Part shown: piece by piece, positions 57,372-64,000 of the stretch
Layout of the letters: the number at the start of each line of letters is the position of its first letter
Numbering within the stretch: position 1 is the first letter of the stretch
DNA from: Zymomonas mobilis subsp. pomaceae ATCC 29192
GTDB taxonomy: Bacteria; Pseudomonadota; Alphaproteobacteria; Sphingomonadales; Sphingomonadaceae
DNA length: 64,000 bases
Direction: 5' to 3'
Assembly: GCF_000218875.1 (NCBI RefSeq)
Contig: NC_015709.1
Location: forward strand, 868,001 to 932,000
Translations under genes and position numbers: made by a program
The notes under the pieces: model-generated
What the model was told of the DNA's origin: nothing
Database searches by the model: none
What the model saw: only the letters and a program-made list of their open reading frames with translations

Positions 57372-58789
57372 CGCCCTTCTCCTGCGATAATTTCCCAATC
57401 AAATCCTTGAATAAAAGACCAGTTAGCGCCTTTTTTTGTTTCCAACACAGCCGCACAATAGCGGCTATTGACGCGTAACGGGATGCGACCGGAAGGCATT
57501 ACTATAGTCTTTACTTGCCCTGTTGTCGGATCCCCTAATCGAGCGCGCATTTTGATCGTTAAAGTGGCTTCTTCTGTTATATCACTCAGCAAGCGCGCCG
57601 ATCGTATGCGACTGTGGTAACCCTCCTCGGCACTAAAGAAACCGGTCTCGAAACAGGCAGGCAAATTACATCCAGTCAAAACCCCAAAATCATTTTGAGG
57701 CCCAACAAATATAAAAAGCGGATCACCGCCGGAAAATCGGGGATCGTCCAGACTATAAGGGATCGTATCCAACCCATGGGGATAAAGTTTATTTAAATCT
57801 TCTAACGTCGTATTAGCAGTAAAACCCGAAAATAGGCTGATAGCGGCAAGGTCTAGTCGGCTCCAACGATCAATAGCCCAATTATAAATCAGCACCATGG
57901 AAGGATGACCGGGTATAAGCCACGCTACCATATGACGACGCGGATCAATGGCTGCCGTAATCTCAGATAAATTATTGCGGGGGCAGCTTTCAAAAAAGCT
58001 TCGATCCACTCTTTCATTCCCGATGGGGGTTACAGAAACACCATCGGTCATCATAAAACCTCGATCGGACAGAAAGAAAGCCTGTCGTCCGGCCTGGGCA
58101 ATTGACCCAGCGGCAATAGCACCAACATTGGCGCTTATTTCATCAAACTGCCAAATATAGGCATCACCCGTATAGGTCATTCTGACGATACGGGAACGCT
58201 GAATAATGACACCATATTCACCCCCGATAATCCCCATAATGTCCCCCCCTGTCAGCATAGGCTGATAACCCGCCTGATCATCGCCGATGACATTGCTGTC
58301 TTCATTATTAAAGCCAGACCATTGGAGAAGATTTTTCTGGGCAGATGCTCGCCCGTAAACGACAAAATCACGGATAGTCGCCACAATTTCCGCCGTGGGT
58401 GCATCTGATATTGCGGAGGCCTCCCCTGTCAGGATATTCACCTTGCGCGTGGCACTTCCATTAACCGCGATGACAAAATCCCCGAATTGGGTAAAATGCC
58501 ACAAACCATAGGCGGGTAGGCCGGTTAAGATAGCTTGCCAGTTGCCGGAAACATAGCGGTATAGGCTATCTTTTGTGCCCGCTAATAATAAAGTCGACCC
58601 ATCAGAGCCTAAAAAAGCCGAGGCGCCCATAAAGGCCGTGGGTAAAGCCGGTGCAAAAGAACAAAAACTACCTACAGGGCGATAACCATTGGCACTCGGA
58701 TAAGCATTACTGACATTAATCAGACAATCCGTTAAATGGGGAGGCTGATCAGGTTCATAAGCTCCCAGAATAAAGCGCTGACTTACCAT
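57368..58789 (-). CDS. Phage tail nozzle/packaged-DNA stabilisation-like protein
   Basis: The 473-residue product is beta-rich. It starts MVSQRFILGAYEPDQPPHL and has NAYPSANGYRPVGSFCSFAP near residue 30, as in P22 gp10-like and SU10 nozzle proteins. Repeated WLIPG- and YNWAIDRWSRLD-type strands suggest a beta-propeller. The nozzle extends the adaptor and closes the tail channel. Its start overlaps the end of the adaptor gene by seven bases. Confidence 0.75.
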   Translation of the reverse strand: MVSQRFILGAYEPDQPPHLTDCLINVSNAYPSANGYRPVGSFCSFAPALPTAFMGASAFLGSDGSTLLLAGTKDSLYRYVSGNWQAILTGLPAYGLWHFTQFGDFVIAVNGSATRKVNILTGEASAISDAPTAEIVATIRDFVVYGRASAQKNLLQWSGFNNEDSNVIGDDQAGYQPMLTGGDIMGIIGGEYGVIIQRSRIVRMTYTGDAYIWQFDEISANVGAIAAGSIAQAGRQAFFLSDRGFMMTDGVSVTPIGNERVDRSFFESCPRNNLSEITAAIDPRRHMVAWLIPGHPSMVLIYNWAIDRWSRLDLAAISLFSGFTANTTLEDLNKLYPHGLDTIPYSLDDPRFSGGDPLFIFVGPQNDFGVLTGCNLPACFETGFFSAEEGYHSRIRSARLLSDITEEATLTIKMRARLGDPTTGQVKTIVMPSGRIPLRVNSRYCAAVLETKKGANWSFIQGFDWEIIAGEGR

Positions 58790-59448
58790 CGATAAGCCCC
58801 CCTGACCGCTTCTGATACGGGCGTAGGGGCGATAAGGGGGCCAGCCCCATATCTTTTACGAAGACCTGCTGTGTTTAATTCATCCAAGGCCTCATCAAGT
58901 GCGGCTTTAATCACAGGCAGACGACTGTCATTCCATCCGAAAAATTCAGCCTGTAACAGGCTACCAAACAAATAAATATCGGGATGGGCTGTTAATAACC
59001 AATTGCTTTGCCGTTCCAAAGATAAAGAAGGCAAGCTTGCCAAATAGGTTAAGGCAATCTGTGTTTCTGTTGTCGATAGAGGGGAAATCCACAATTGCCC
59101 CGCTATAATGGCAAAAATAGGCTTGTGGTTGCCATTCGCCTTATATTGTTGAAAATTTTCTGGAGAAACCTGTAAAATACTTTGTTTTCCAGAAAAATCG
59201 GAAACCGATAACAAGCGGACAGAAGCAAAATCATCCGGTAAATTGATAACCCCCGCGACGGGCAAAGGTATCTCTATTTCTAATTCTGGATTGACCAGCA
59301 ATCGTCTGAAACGTGCTTCAGCCAATTGGATAAAATAAGGAATTTCATCCCCTAAATCTTCCCGCTCAAGCCACAGTGCCACCGCTTTTAACAAGCCATC
59401 ATAATGCGTAAGGCTGTCAAAATTCTGGGCGTCAATAAAAAGACCCAT
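58783..59448 (-). CDS. Phage head-tail adaptor
   Basis: The 221-residue, mostly helical product (EIPYFIQLAEARFRRLLVNP near residue 37, then FLFGSLLQAEFFGW in similar form as YLFGSLLQAEFFGWND) resembles the adaptor or tubular proteins of SU10-like and related phages, which attach to the portal and carry the nozzle. It sits between the capsid and nozzle genes, as expected. Confidence 0.75.
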   Translation of the reverse strand: MGLFIDAQNFDSLTHYDGLLKAVALWLEREDLGDEIPYFIQLAEARFRRLLVNPELEIEIPLPVAGVINLPDDFASVRLLSVSDFSGKQSILQVSPENFQQYKANGNHKPIFAIIAGQLWISPLSTTETQIALTYLASLPSLSLERQSNWLLTAHPDIYLFGSLLQAEFFGWNDSRLPVIKAALDEALDELNTAGLRKRYGAGPLIAPTPVSEAVRGAYRW

Positions 59449-59457
59449 CAGTCGTCC

Positions 59458-59784
59458 TCACATAATAAAATGATTGACCCGCAAATAGCGATAATCGGGA
59501 TGGTTCAGTAATCGGCGGACGGCGGGCGCATGGTTCTTATCCCAATAACGCACCCCATATTTCACCAACCATTCCATCAAAATAGCAGCCGGTATATGCG
59601 CCGCATGCCACATATCGGAACGGCGATCGAAAGCTTCATTTTGCGCGCGCTTGTTGGCCTCTAAAGCGGCTTCGCAATCCTGTTCATAGCGGATATGCCA
59701 ACTGCCTTGATTTTCCTCAGAAGAGGAAAACCAACTTTTTAATCCCGTTATCGGATCAAAGGATAATAGGCGTTCACGCGCCAT
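59458..59784 (-). CDS. Small conserved phage protein between capsid and adaptor genes
   Basis: The 108-residue product is mixed helical (DCEAALEANKRAQNEAFDRR, PAAILMEWLVKYGVRYWDKN) with a short Arg/Tyr-rich end. Position suggests a head completion or head-tail protein. I do not recognise a named family. Start at ATG 59784. Confidence 0.6.
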   Translation of the reverse strand: MARERLLSFDPITGLKSWFSSSEENQGSWHIRYEQDCEAALEANKRAQNEAFDRRSDMWHAAHIPAAILMEWLVKYGVRYWDKNHAPAVRRLLNHPDYRYLRVNHFIM

Positions 59785-59913
59785 TTTAACGGCTCTTTTC
59801 TTTTAGATTCTCTGATAGCAGAGAGGATAAACGACGCGCTAAAATGCCTCTTTCATCAGGTATTTTTAGATAAAGGAGGAAGAACATTTTAGGCTTCCGA
59901 GATAATATTGCGC

Positions 59914-59948
59914 CTAAAAGGCGACCCAAAAAATCGGCCGCCTTTTAG
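59914..59948. terminator. Strong hairpin just after the capsid gene
   Basis: CTAAAAGGCG and CGCCTTTTAG pair perfectly with a 15-base loop. On the plus strand it is followed by CTTTTTTT, a terminator configuration against the direction of the phage genes. On the minus strand the stem has no T tract behind it, so it may act as an mRNA-stabilising or partial attenuating element after the highly expressed capsid gene. Confidence 0.6.
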
Positions 59949-59967
59949 CTTTTTTTCTCAACTTGAA

Positions 59968-61378
59968 TTAAGCGGCACTCAAATCGGCCAGCACACCAGA
60001 AGCGGCCTCATTGTGACAGCGCAGCGCAATTTCAGTATAAAGCGCATCCCGATCAGCAAGGCCGGTCGTGGCTAAAGAACGTTTCTGCATGGGGTCTAAG
60101 GTGGCTACAGACCAGTATTCGGGATCAATAACCAAAGCACTGCTGTTGTCACAAAAACGGTTCGGCACAAATTGCACTTCCCCAACATCGGAAACATAAA
60201 TATCAGCACCTGCAATGATGCGTGCTTTTTGATCGCCTGTGCTACGGCGATTTAAGGCAAGGCCGGGAAAAGCCGCCGCCGTCTGTTTCAACTTTAACGA
60301 GGTAATAACCATATTAGGTTGCCCTCCACTGACCCAAACATCGCCCAAAACTTCTTTTAACAAATCTTCAGTATAGGGACGCATCGTTCCATTTGTGGCT
60401 GCAACCGTTGGATAACCACTGCCATTATCGCCGCCGGACATTGACGGATTAACGCCACCTGTGCCACGGTTCGCATTATGCCTTATCCATGCTAAAGCGC
60501 CTGCGGTTTCACGGGCGACAGAGGCACCATCACCCGGGATCGCCGCGAAATTACCCGTAAAGCGGGCTTCAATATCGCGTTTTAATTCCTGACCGGCACG
60601 GGCTAACTGATAAGCATGTTCATCACCGCGTCCCGCATTTCTAACGGCACGATCTGTCGTGGAGGTACCGACGACTTTTGTCATAATCTGGGTATAATTG
60701 CCTACTCGAACCGTAGGTTGACGACTTTCATTGGCAAGATCGGCCCCCTCTACTTGCTTGTTCTGGGCATTAGCATTTGCTAATGTGTCTGTCTGCCATT
60801 CTGTATAGGTGTTTTTAGCTGTTGTCTGACCAATGGCTGTGACAAAAGGTGTTTCCAGATTGTTACCGCAAGGGCTCTTTATCCCCTGCTTCCTTACATT
60901 CCTGCAAGGCTCAGACTATATCATCGCTTTCGCGGGCGGCGCTCGTGTCAGCATTACTGCCATAAGTTTAAAACAGACTGATATTAAAAATGAAAGGCTT
61001 TCATAACGCTTTTCAAAGTCATATTTTTGTCATTGCATGTCGCAACGATAAAGAGTTCCTCTTGCCTCTTTTTCAAAAGTAGACGTAATCAGTTTTATTG
61101 CTTTACTCGTAGGCTCGGCTATTAGTCGTTACACCTTCAAGAAACTTTCGTCTCAAGCTTGGCTCGGGATTATCCCCGTTTTTCACGGTCGGACGTTCCC
61201 CGAATTCACCGCCTTTTCATTTAATGCAGGTCTTCCATTTCCTCTTTTGAGAAAATTTTTAAAACCTACATTAACGGACCAAGAATCCAGTCGGGCTGAT
61301 ATTGTAAATAATATCGGCTAAATCTTCACGCACACCCACACGCGAATAAGTTTGTACTGTATTTGAGGCAACCGCCAT
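59968..61378 (-). CDS. Phage major capsid protein (SU10/DUF5309-type), interrupted by a group I intron
   Basis: Exon 1 is 61378-61289 (30 codons, ending YNISPT) and exon 2 is 60855-59968 (295 codons plus stop, starting ETPFVTAIG). Joined, they give a 325-residue capsid protein whose segment DIIYNISPT-ETPFVTAIGQ crosses the junction as in DUF5309/SU10-type capsid proteins. Further family features are TEWQTDTLANANAQ, RVGNYTQIMTKVVGTS and ELKRDIEARFTGN. Exon 2 alone contains an in-frame ATG at 60684, which would yield a 238-residue fragment. Unspliced mRNA would stop after 35 residues at the TAA at 61273-61271. AAAGGA precedes the start at 61378. Confidence 0.93.
60856..61288 (-). ncRNA. Group I self-splicing intron in the capsid gene, ORF-less
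   Basis: The 433-nt sequence has the core elements in order. P1: the exon end GACT pairs with GGTC at intron 9-12, with a U-G pair at the splice site. P2: TTAATGTAGGT with ACCTGCATTAA (11 bp, one G-U). P: GAATTCGGGGAACG at 61207-61194; its TTCGGG pairs with CCCGAG of Q (AATCCCGAGCCAAGC, 61171-61157) as P4. P6: GAGAC and GTTTC closed by GAAA. R: GTAACGACTA (GACTA at 61127-61123). S: GATATAGTC (TAGTC at 60918-60914), a perfect P7 with R. P9: CCTTGCA with TGTAAGG; P9.1: GCAGGGG with CCCTTGC. The last base is G, and GAA of exon 2 can pair with TTC of the guide as P10. About 205 nt lie between R and S. No endonuclease frame is present. Confidence 0.93.
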
Positions 61379-61418
61379 AAATAATAAATCCTTTAAAATA
61401 AGGGTAAAAATTAAATAA

Positions 61419-62258
61419 TTATCGAAATAAGGCATTCATGGCTGCGGCGGCGGAATGGACATCGCCCTTTTGCCGTAACATACCCATAGTTTCATGCAGT
61501 TTTCGGGTTTGGGAGGCACCTTGTGGTTGGGCCGTGCCGGGTTGGGCGGTCTTGCCAGAAGTCTTCGCAGCCTTAATCGCGGCCGACTTACCTTGTTGCA
61601 AAGCATCCCATTGCGCCGCTTTACCACGCCATTCATGGGCTTTTTTTAAAGCCAAAATATCTGTTGCGTCGGCATGAGCCAATGAATGGTCATTATAGCC
61701 TAAATGCCGCCCCGTCTCTTCAAAAGCTGCCACCATAGTCGCGCGTTGATGGTTATCATTCCATTCCGGCATCATCGTTATCAACCGCTGATGTTCTGCT
61801 TTTGCCCAACTAACTCGCCTAGCTAATTCAACGGATTCAGCCTGCGAGGCTGCCTGAATCGCTTCTTGAACAATCTGATCGCGTTTCGCGGTTAAGTCCT
61901 CATATTGAGTCAGTTGTGCCGCATAAAGGGCAGGATTGCTGACAAGCAGATTCGGGTCTGGTTTTTTAGGGGTAATAGCTTCCGCATATTTGGCTAACTG
62001 ATCGGCATAATGGCGATGAAGAGCCCCATAATCACCCTGTGGCTTCGTGGAATCTGTTGAAGATAGCGGTACAGATTGCGTAGCTGTATTATTACCGCCT
62101 GTATCTACAGAATTATCTGGAAGGCTATCGATCCCGTTATCGGACGCTGATGATGACTGATCGCCTTCTAGGTCGGGCGAAAAATTATTTAAAGCCCTTG
62201 CCGCTTCCAGAATAGAGCCCTGAGAGCCTTTTCCTGAAGCCTGTTTAATATTTGTCAT
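61419..62258 (-). CDS. Phage capsid scaffold protein
   Basis: The 279-residue product is hydrophilic and helical, with a polar disordered N-terminal 95 residues and long amphipathic helices (for example TPKKPDPNLLVSNPALYAAQ, RRVSWAKAEHQRLITMMPEW). This composition and the position between portal and capsid genes are typical of scaffold proteins that shape the procapsid and leave it. AGGGAA precedes ATG 62258. Confidence 0.75.
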   Translation of the reverse strand: MTNIKQASGKGSQGSILEAARALNNFSPDLEGDQSSSASDNGIDSLPDNSVDTGGNNTATQSVPLSSTDSTKPQGDYGALHRHYADQLAKYAEAITPKKPDPNLLVSNPALYAAQLTQYEDLTAKRDQIVQEAIQAASQAESVELARRVSWAKAEHQRLITMMPEWNDNHQRATMVAAFEETGRHLGYNDHSLAHADATDILALKKAHEWRGKAAQWDALQQGKSAAIKAAKTSGKTAQPGTAQPQGASQTRKLHETMGMLRQKGDVHSAAAAMNALFR

Positions 62259-62393
62259 TTCCCTGTTATTCCTACGGCTATTATACCGTTTTCAAGAAAG
62301 CATGGGCGTTAACAGACGTCTCGTCACGTCTGAATTAAGGCCTTTGATGCCGGTTAATGAAGAATGAAATTTATGGTCAATCCATGAAAGGAT

Positions 62394-62696
62394 TTACAAC
62401 CAGCGCCGTTTTCGCTCTGGTAAATTTTCGATTTTACGGGCGTGTTCTTGGGCTTGATCGGCCAATTGACCATCGCCGATAATAACCTGCACCAGATTGT
62501 CAATCTGACCGACGATGCGATTGGCCATAGATAACCGCAACAATTTACGTTCAGCCTCGGGCTCCCATGGAGCAATCGCTGACATACGCTGAATATAACT
62601 GGTGCCTATATCACTTAAAATGTCTTTTAATCCCCCTGCTTCTTCATAAAAACTTTGCCAGCGGCGCGCCCGTAAAATGGGGTCTTGAGGGCTCAT
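62394..62696 (-). CDS. Small phage protein between portal and scaffold genes
   Basis: The 100-residue product is mainly helical (RARRWQSFYEEAGGLKDILS, MANRIVGQIDNLVQVIIGDG) and ends in the basic ERKRRWL. Function is unknown. Its ATG overlaps the portal stop by four bases (ATGA), so the two are translationally coupled. Confidence 0.65.
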   Translation of the reverse strand: MSPQDPILRARRWQSFYEEAGGLKDILSDIGTSYIQRMSAIAPWEPEAERKLLRLSMANRIVGQIDNLVQVIIGDGQLADQAQEHARKIENLPERKRRWL

Positions 62697-64000
62697 TTAT
62701 CCAATGCTCCGCCAGATTTATCCTGAGGCAACCACTGATCTATCTTGCGACTTGGCTTGCCTTTTTTTTGCTCTGCCATTTTTAAAGCCATTTCATAGTT
62801 ACGATCCGCCGTTTCTTTGGCTAAAGAGGCTTCAAATTGCGAACGTTGCCGCGCAAGTTCTGCATCTTCTGCCGCTTTCGCTTTGGCTAAGGCCAAACGC
62901 TGTGCATGCTCCTGCTGCTGCATTACCAATTTTGCTTCAGCTTCCTGCTTTTTTAAGGCAAATTCTGCCGCGATTTGATTTTGCTCAGCCATCGCTTTTT
63001 GCTGCGTTAAATCGCTCTCTTGTTCAGCCTTCAATGCTCTATCATCCGTATTATTTACAACTGTGCCAGCAGAATTTTGCGTTTTATTTTGAGAAGACGT
63101 ATTTTGTCGCAAGGTTGCAGGATCAATTAAATAATCGGTTGGAATACCCAGTCCACAATCGCGGATCATTGCCGCAATATTGTTATAAATTTGCTCTGGC
63201 CCCGTTAAGCCCAAAGCCAAGGCCTGTTGCTGAACATTCAACAATTGCTGACGATAGGCCAAGCGTTGATCTTTCCTGCCAGACCCCAAACCTACTGTTA
63301 CCCGAATAGCCATATCCGGCGGCCATAACGTCGGATCAACGGTACGATACAAGCCTTCAACCTTAATCGCTATCGGATCACCGTCAGCAATCATAAGCCA
63401 CAGTTTCTTTTGAAAAAGACGCCCTAAACTCTGGGCAAAATTACGGGCAACATATTCTTCCATTTGCTGCCCTTGAGCCTGTAATAAAGCCTGACCGGTT
63501 GCTGTCTTATTGAGGGTATCCGCATCCAATCCTTGATTAAGACGGGTAATACCTGTGCGACTCTCTTGAGCCGCCTGCATGTATTCCATCATCCCCAAGG
63601 ATTTTTGAATATCGAAACCTTCATTAAGGGGAGTTGGCGGAATACTTCCCCGATACCGGACAATAGCCCCCGGTCTAACGGTCAATAAATCATCAAATGT
63701 ATCTTCGGTTAAACCATCAATATTAACGGCCATACGAGGCGCATTTGTCTGATAAACCCCATCCAGAGCCTGCCGCATCAAAACCGATTTGATGCGTTGA
63801 ATATCCATGACCTTTTCGGCCAGAGAATTGCCGACCATCCGATGCGCTCTAGGAAAGGGTGTCCATATCACAAAGGGCGCTTCGTCCACTTCCTCAATCG
63901 CCAATAGGGTGTCTTGAACCCGAAAGATTTGCAATAATTCGGCGATACCATCCCCGTCACGATCAAGCTTTACATATTCTTCATGTAATAAAACTTCGCG
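62693..64000 (-). CDS. Phage portal protein (P22-like), 5' end outside the window
   Basis: The frame runs off the window edge in the coding direction, so 435 residues of the C-terminal part are visible. Motifs of P22-like portals are EYVKLDRDGDGIAELLQIFR, WTPFPRAHRMVGNSLAEKVM and TGITRLNQGLDADTLNKTAT (key residue pattern RTGITRxNQGLDxxTLNKTATG). The last 140 residues form an Ala/Gln/Glu/Lys-rich coiled coil and tail. The portal forms the DNA-entry ring at one capsid vertex. A nominal TTG start at 63934 is inside the gene. Confidence 0.9.
   Translation of the reverse strand, partial: REVLLHEEYVKLDRDGDGIAELLQIFRVQDTLLAIEEVDEAPFVIWTPFPRAHRMVGNSLAEKVMDIQRIKSVLMRQALDGVYQTNAPRMAVNIDGLTEDTFDDLLTVRPGAIVRYRGSIPPTPLNEGFDIQKSLGMMEYMQAAQESRTGITRLNQGLDADTLNKTATGQALLQAQGQQMEEYVARNFAQSLGRLFQKKLWLMIADGDPIAIKVEGLYRTVDPTLWPPDMAIRVTVGLGSGRKDQRLAYRQQLLNVQQQALALGLTGPEQIYNNIAAMIRDCGLGIPTDYLIDPATLRQNTSSQNKTQNSAGTVVNNTDDRALKAEQESDLTQQKAMAEQNQIAAEFALKKQEAEAKLVMQQQEHAQRLALAKAKAAEDAELARQRSQFEASLAKETADRNYEMALKMAEQKKGKPSRKIDQWLPQDKSGGALDK

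Larger units (their letters stand above)
50022..64000 (-). mobile_element. Short-tailed (P22/SU10-like) prophage, virion gene block, right end outside the window
   Basis: A continuous minus-strand block encodes, in transcription order: portal, a small protein, scaffold, intron-interrupted capsid, a small protein, adaptor, nozzle, four probable internal or accessory proteins, three small fibre-associated proteins, an S74 fibre and a large spike-like protein. Gaps are short and several genes overlap by four bases. There is no tape measure, sheath or tail tube, so the tail is short. No integrase, terminase, repressor or lysis gene lies in the window; they should lie beyond 64,000. The left limit of the element cannot be fixed: I see no attachment-site repeat. 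Confidence 0.9.

Noticed and set aside
60856-61288. Group II intron, IS remnant or simple deletion/insertion in the capsid gene
   Set aside because: No domain V-like AGC/GTTCG hairpin, no terminal inverted repeats or target duplication, and precise frame restoration with group I core elements.
62704-63309. 201-codon plus-strand open frame opposite the portal gene
   Set aside because: It is entirely antisense to the well-conserved portal coding sequence, has no recognisable domain, and its composition follows from the complement of the portal codons.

Overview
The window reads as chromosome of a low-GC sphingomonad, most probably Zymomonas mobilis. The basis is alphaproteobacterial gene content and order (gcrA, ATP12 next to an RluC-type synthase, ftsE-ftsX-ydcF-plsC), the hisC-tyrC pair described from Zymomonas, and very A+T-rich spacers. 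The species call is inference; no 16S rRNA is present.

Positions 1-50,000 are mostly core genes. The left end holds the start of an unidentified minus-strand gene, then a formate-tetrahydrofolate ligase gene broken by a one-base frameshift (480-2152). Next come yfgM-like/bamB/der, tRNA-Asp, a cell-wall hydrolase, and a four-gene minus-strand cluster (7.5-11.9 kb: MBOAT acyltransferase, two SGNH esterases, a small membrane protein) that looks like an envelope glycan O-acylation locus. nrdB follows with two probable NrdR boxes. After it lie a HAD phosphatase/ATP12/RluC group, a MAPEG protein, a glycine-zipper protein, gmk, dapD and a pyrimidine nucleotidase. A complete SUF iron-sulfur operon (rrf2-sufBCDST-sufA-like, 20.6-26.4 kb) comes next. 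About 0.95 kb of extremely A+T-rich non-coding DNA separates it from hisC-tyrC. Then come plsC, ydcF, ftsX and ftsE, a zinc-ribbon protein, yggT, marC, parE, hslO, argF-argD, gcrA, a lone ABC-2 permease, clpA, tRNA-Gln, ppx, rlmE and a membrane GGDEF-EAL protein.

Positions 50,022-64,000 are a minus-strand block of virion genes from a short-tailed (P22/SU10-like) prophage running off the right edge: portal, small protein, scaffold, major capsid protein, adaptor, nozzle, several probable ejection or internal proteins, fibre proteins including one with a peptidase S74 chaperone, and an 884-aa possible glycan-active spike. No integrase, terminase or lysis gene lies in the window.

The standout feature is in the capsid gene. 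It is interrupted after codon 30 by a 433-nt sequence with the hallmarks of a self-splicing group I intron (60,856-61,288). These include P1 with a U-G pair at the 5' splice site, P2, P, Q, R and S elements, a perfect P7, P9 hairpins and a terminal G. Removing it restores one 325-aa capsid protein. The intron carries no endonuclease gene. A plain ORF caller would report only a truncated 238-aa capsid fragment.
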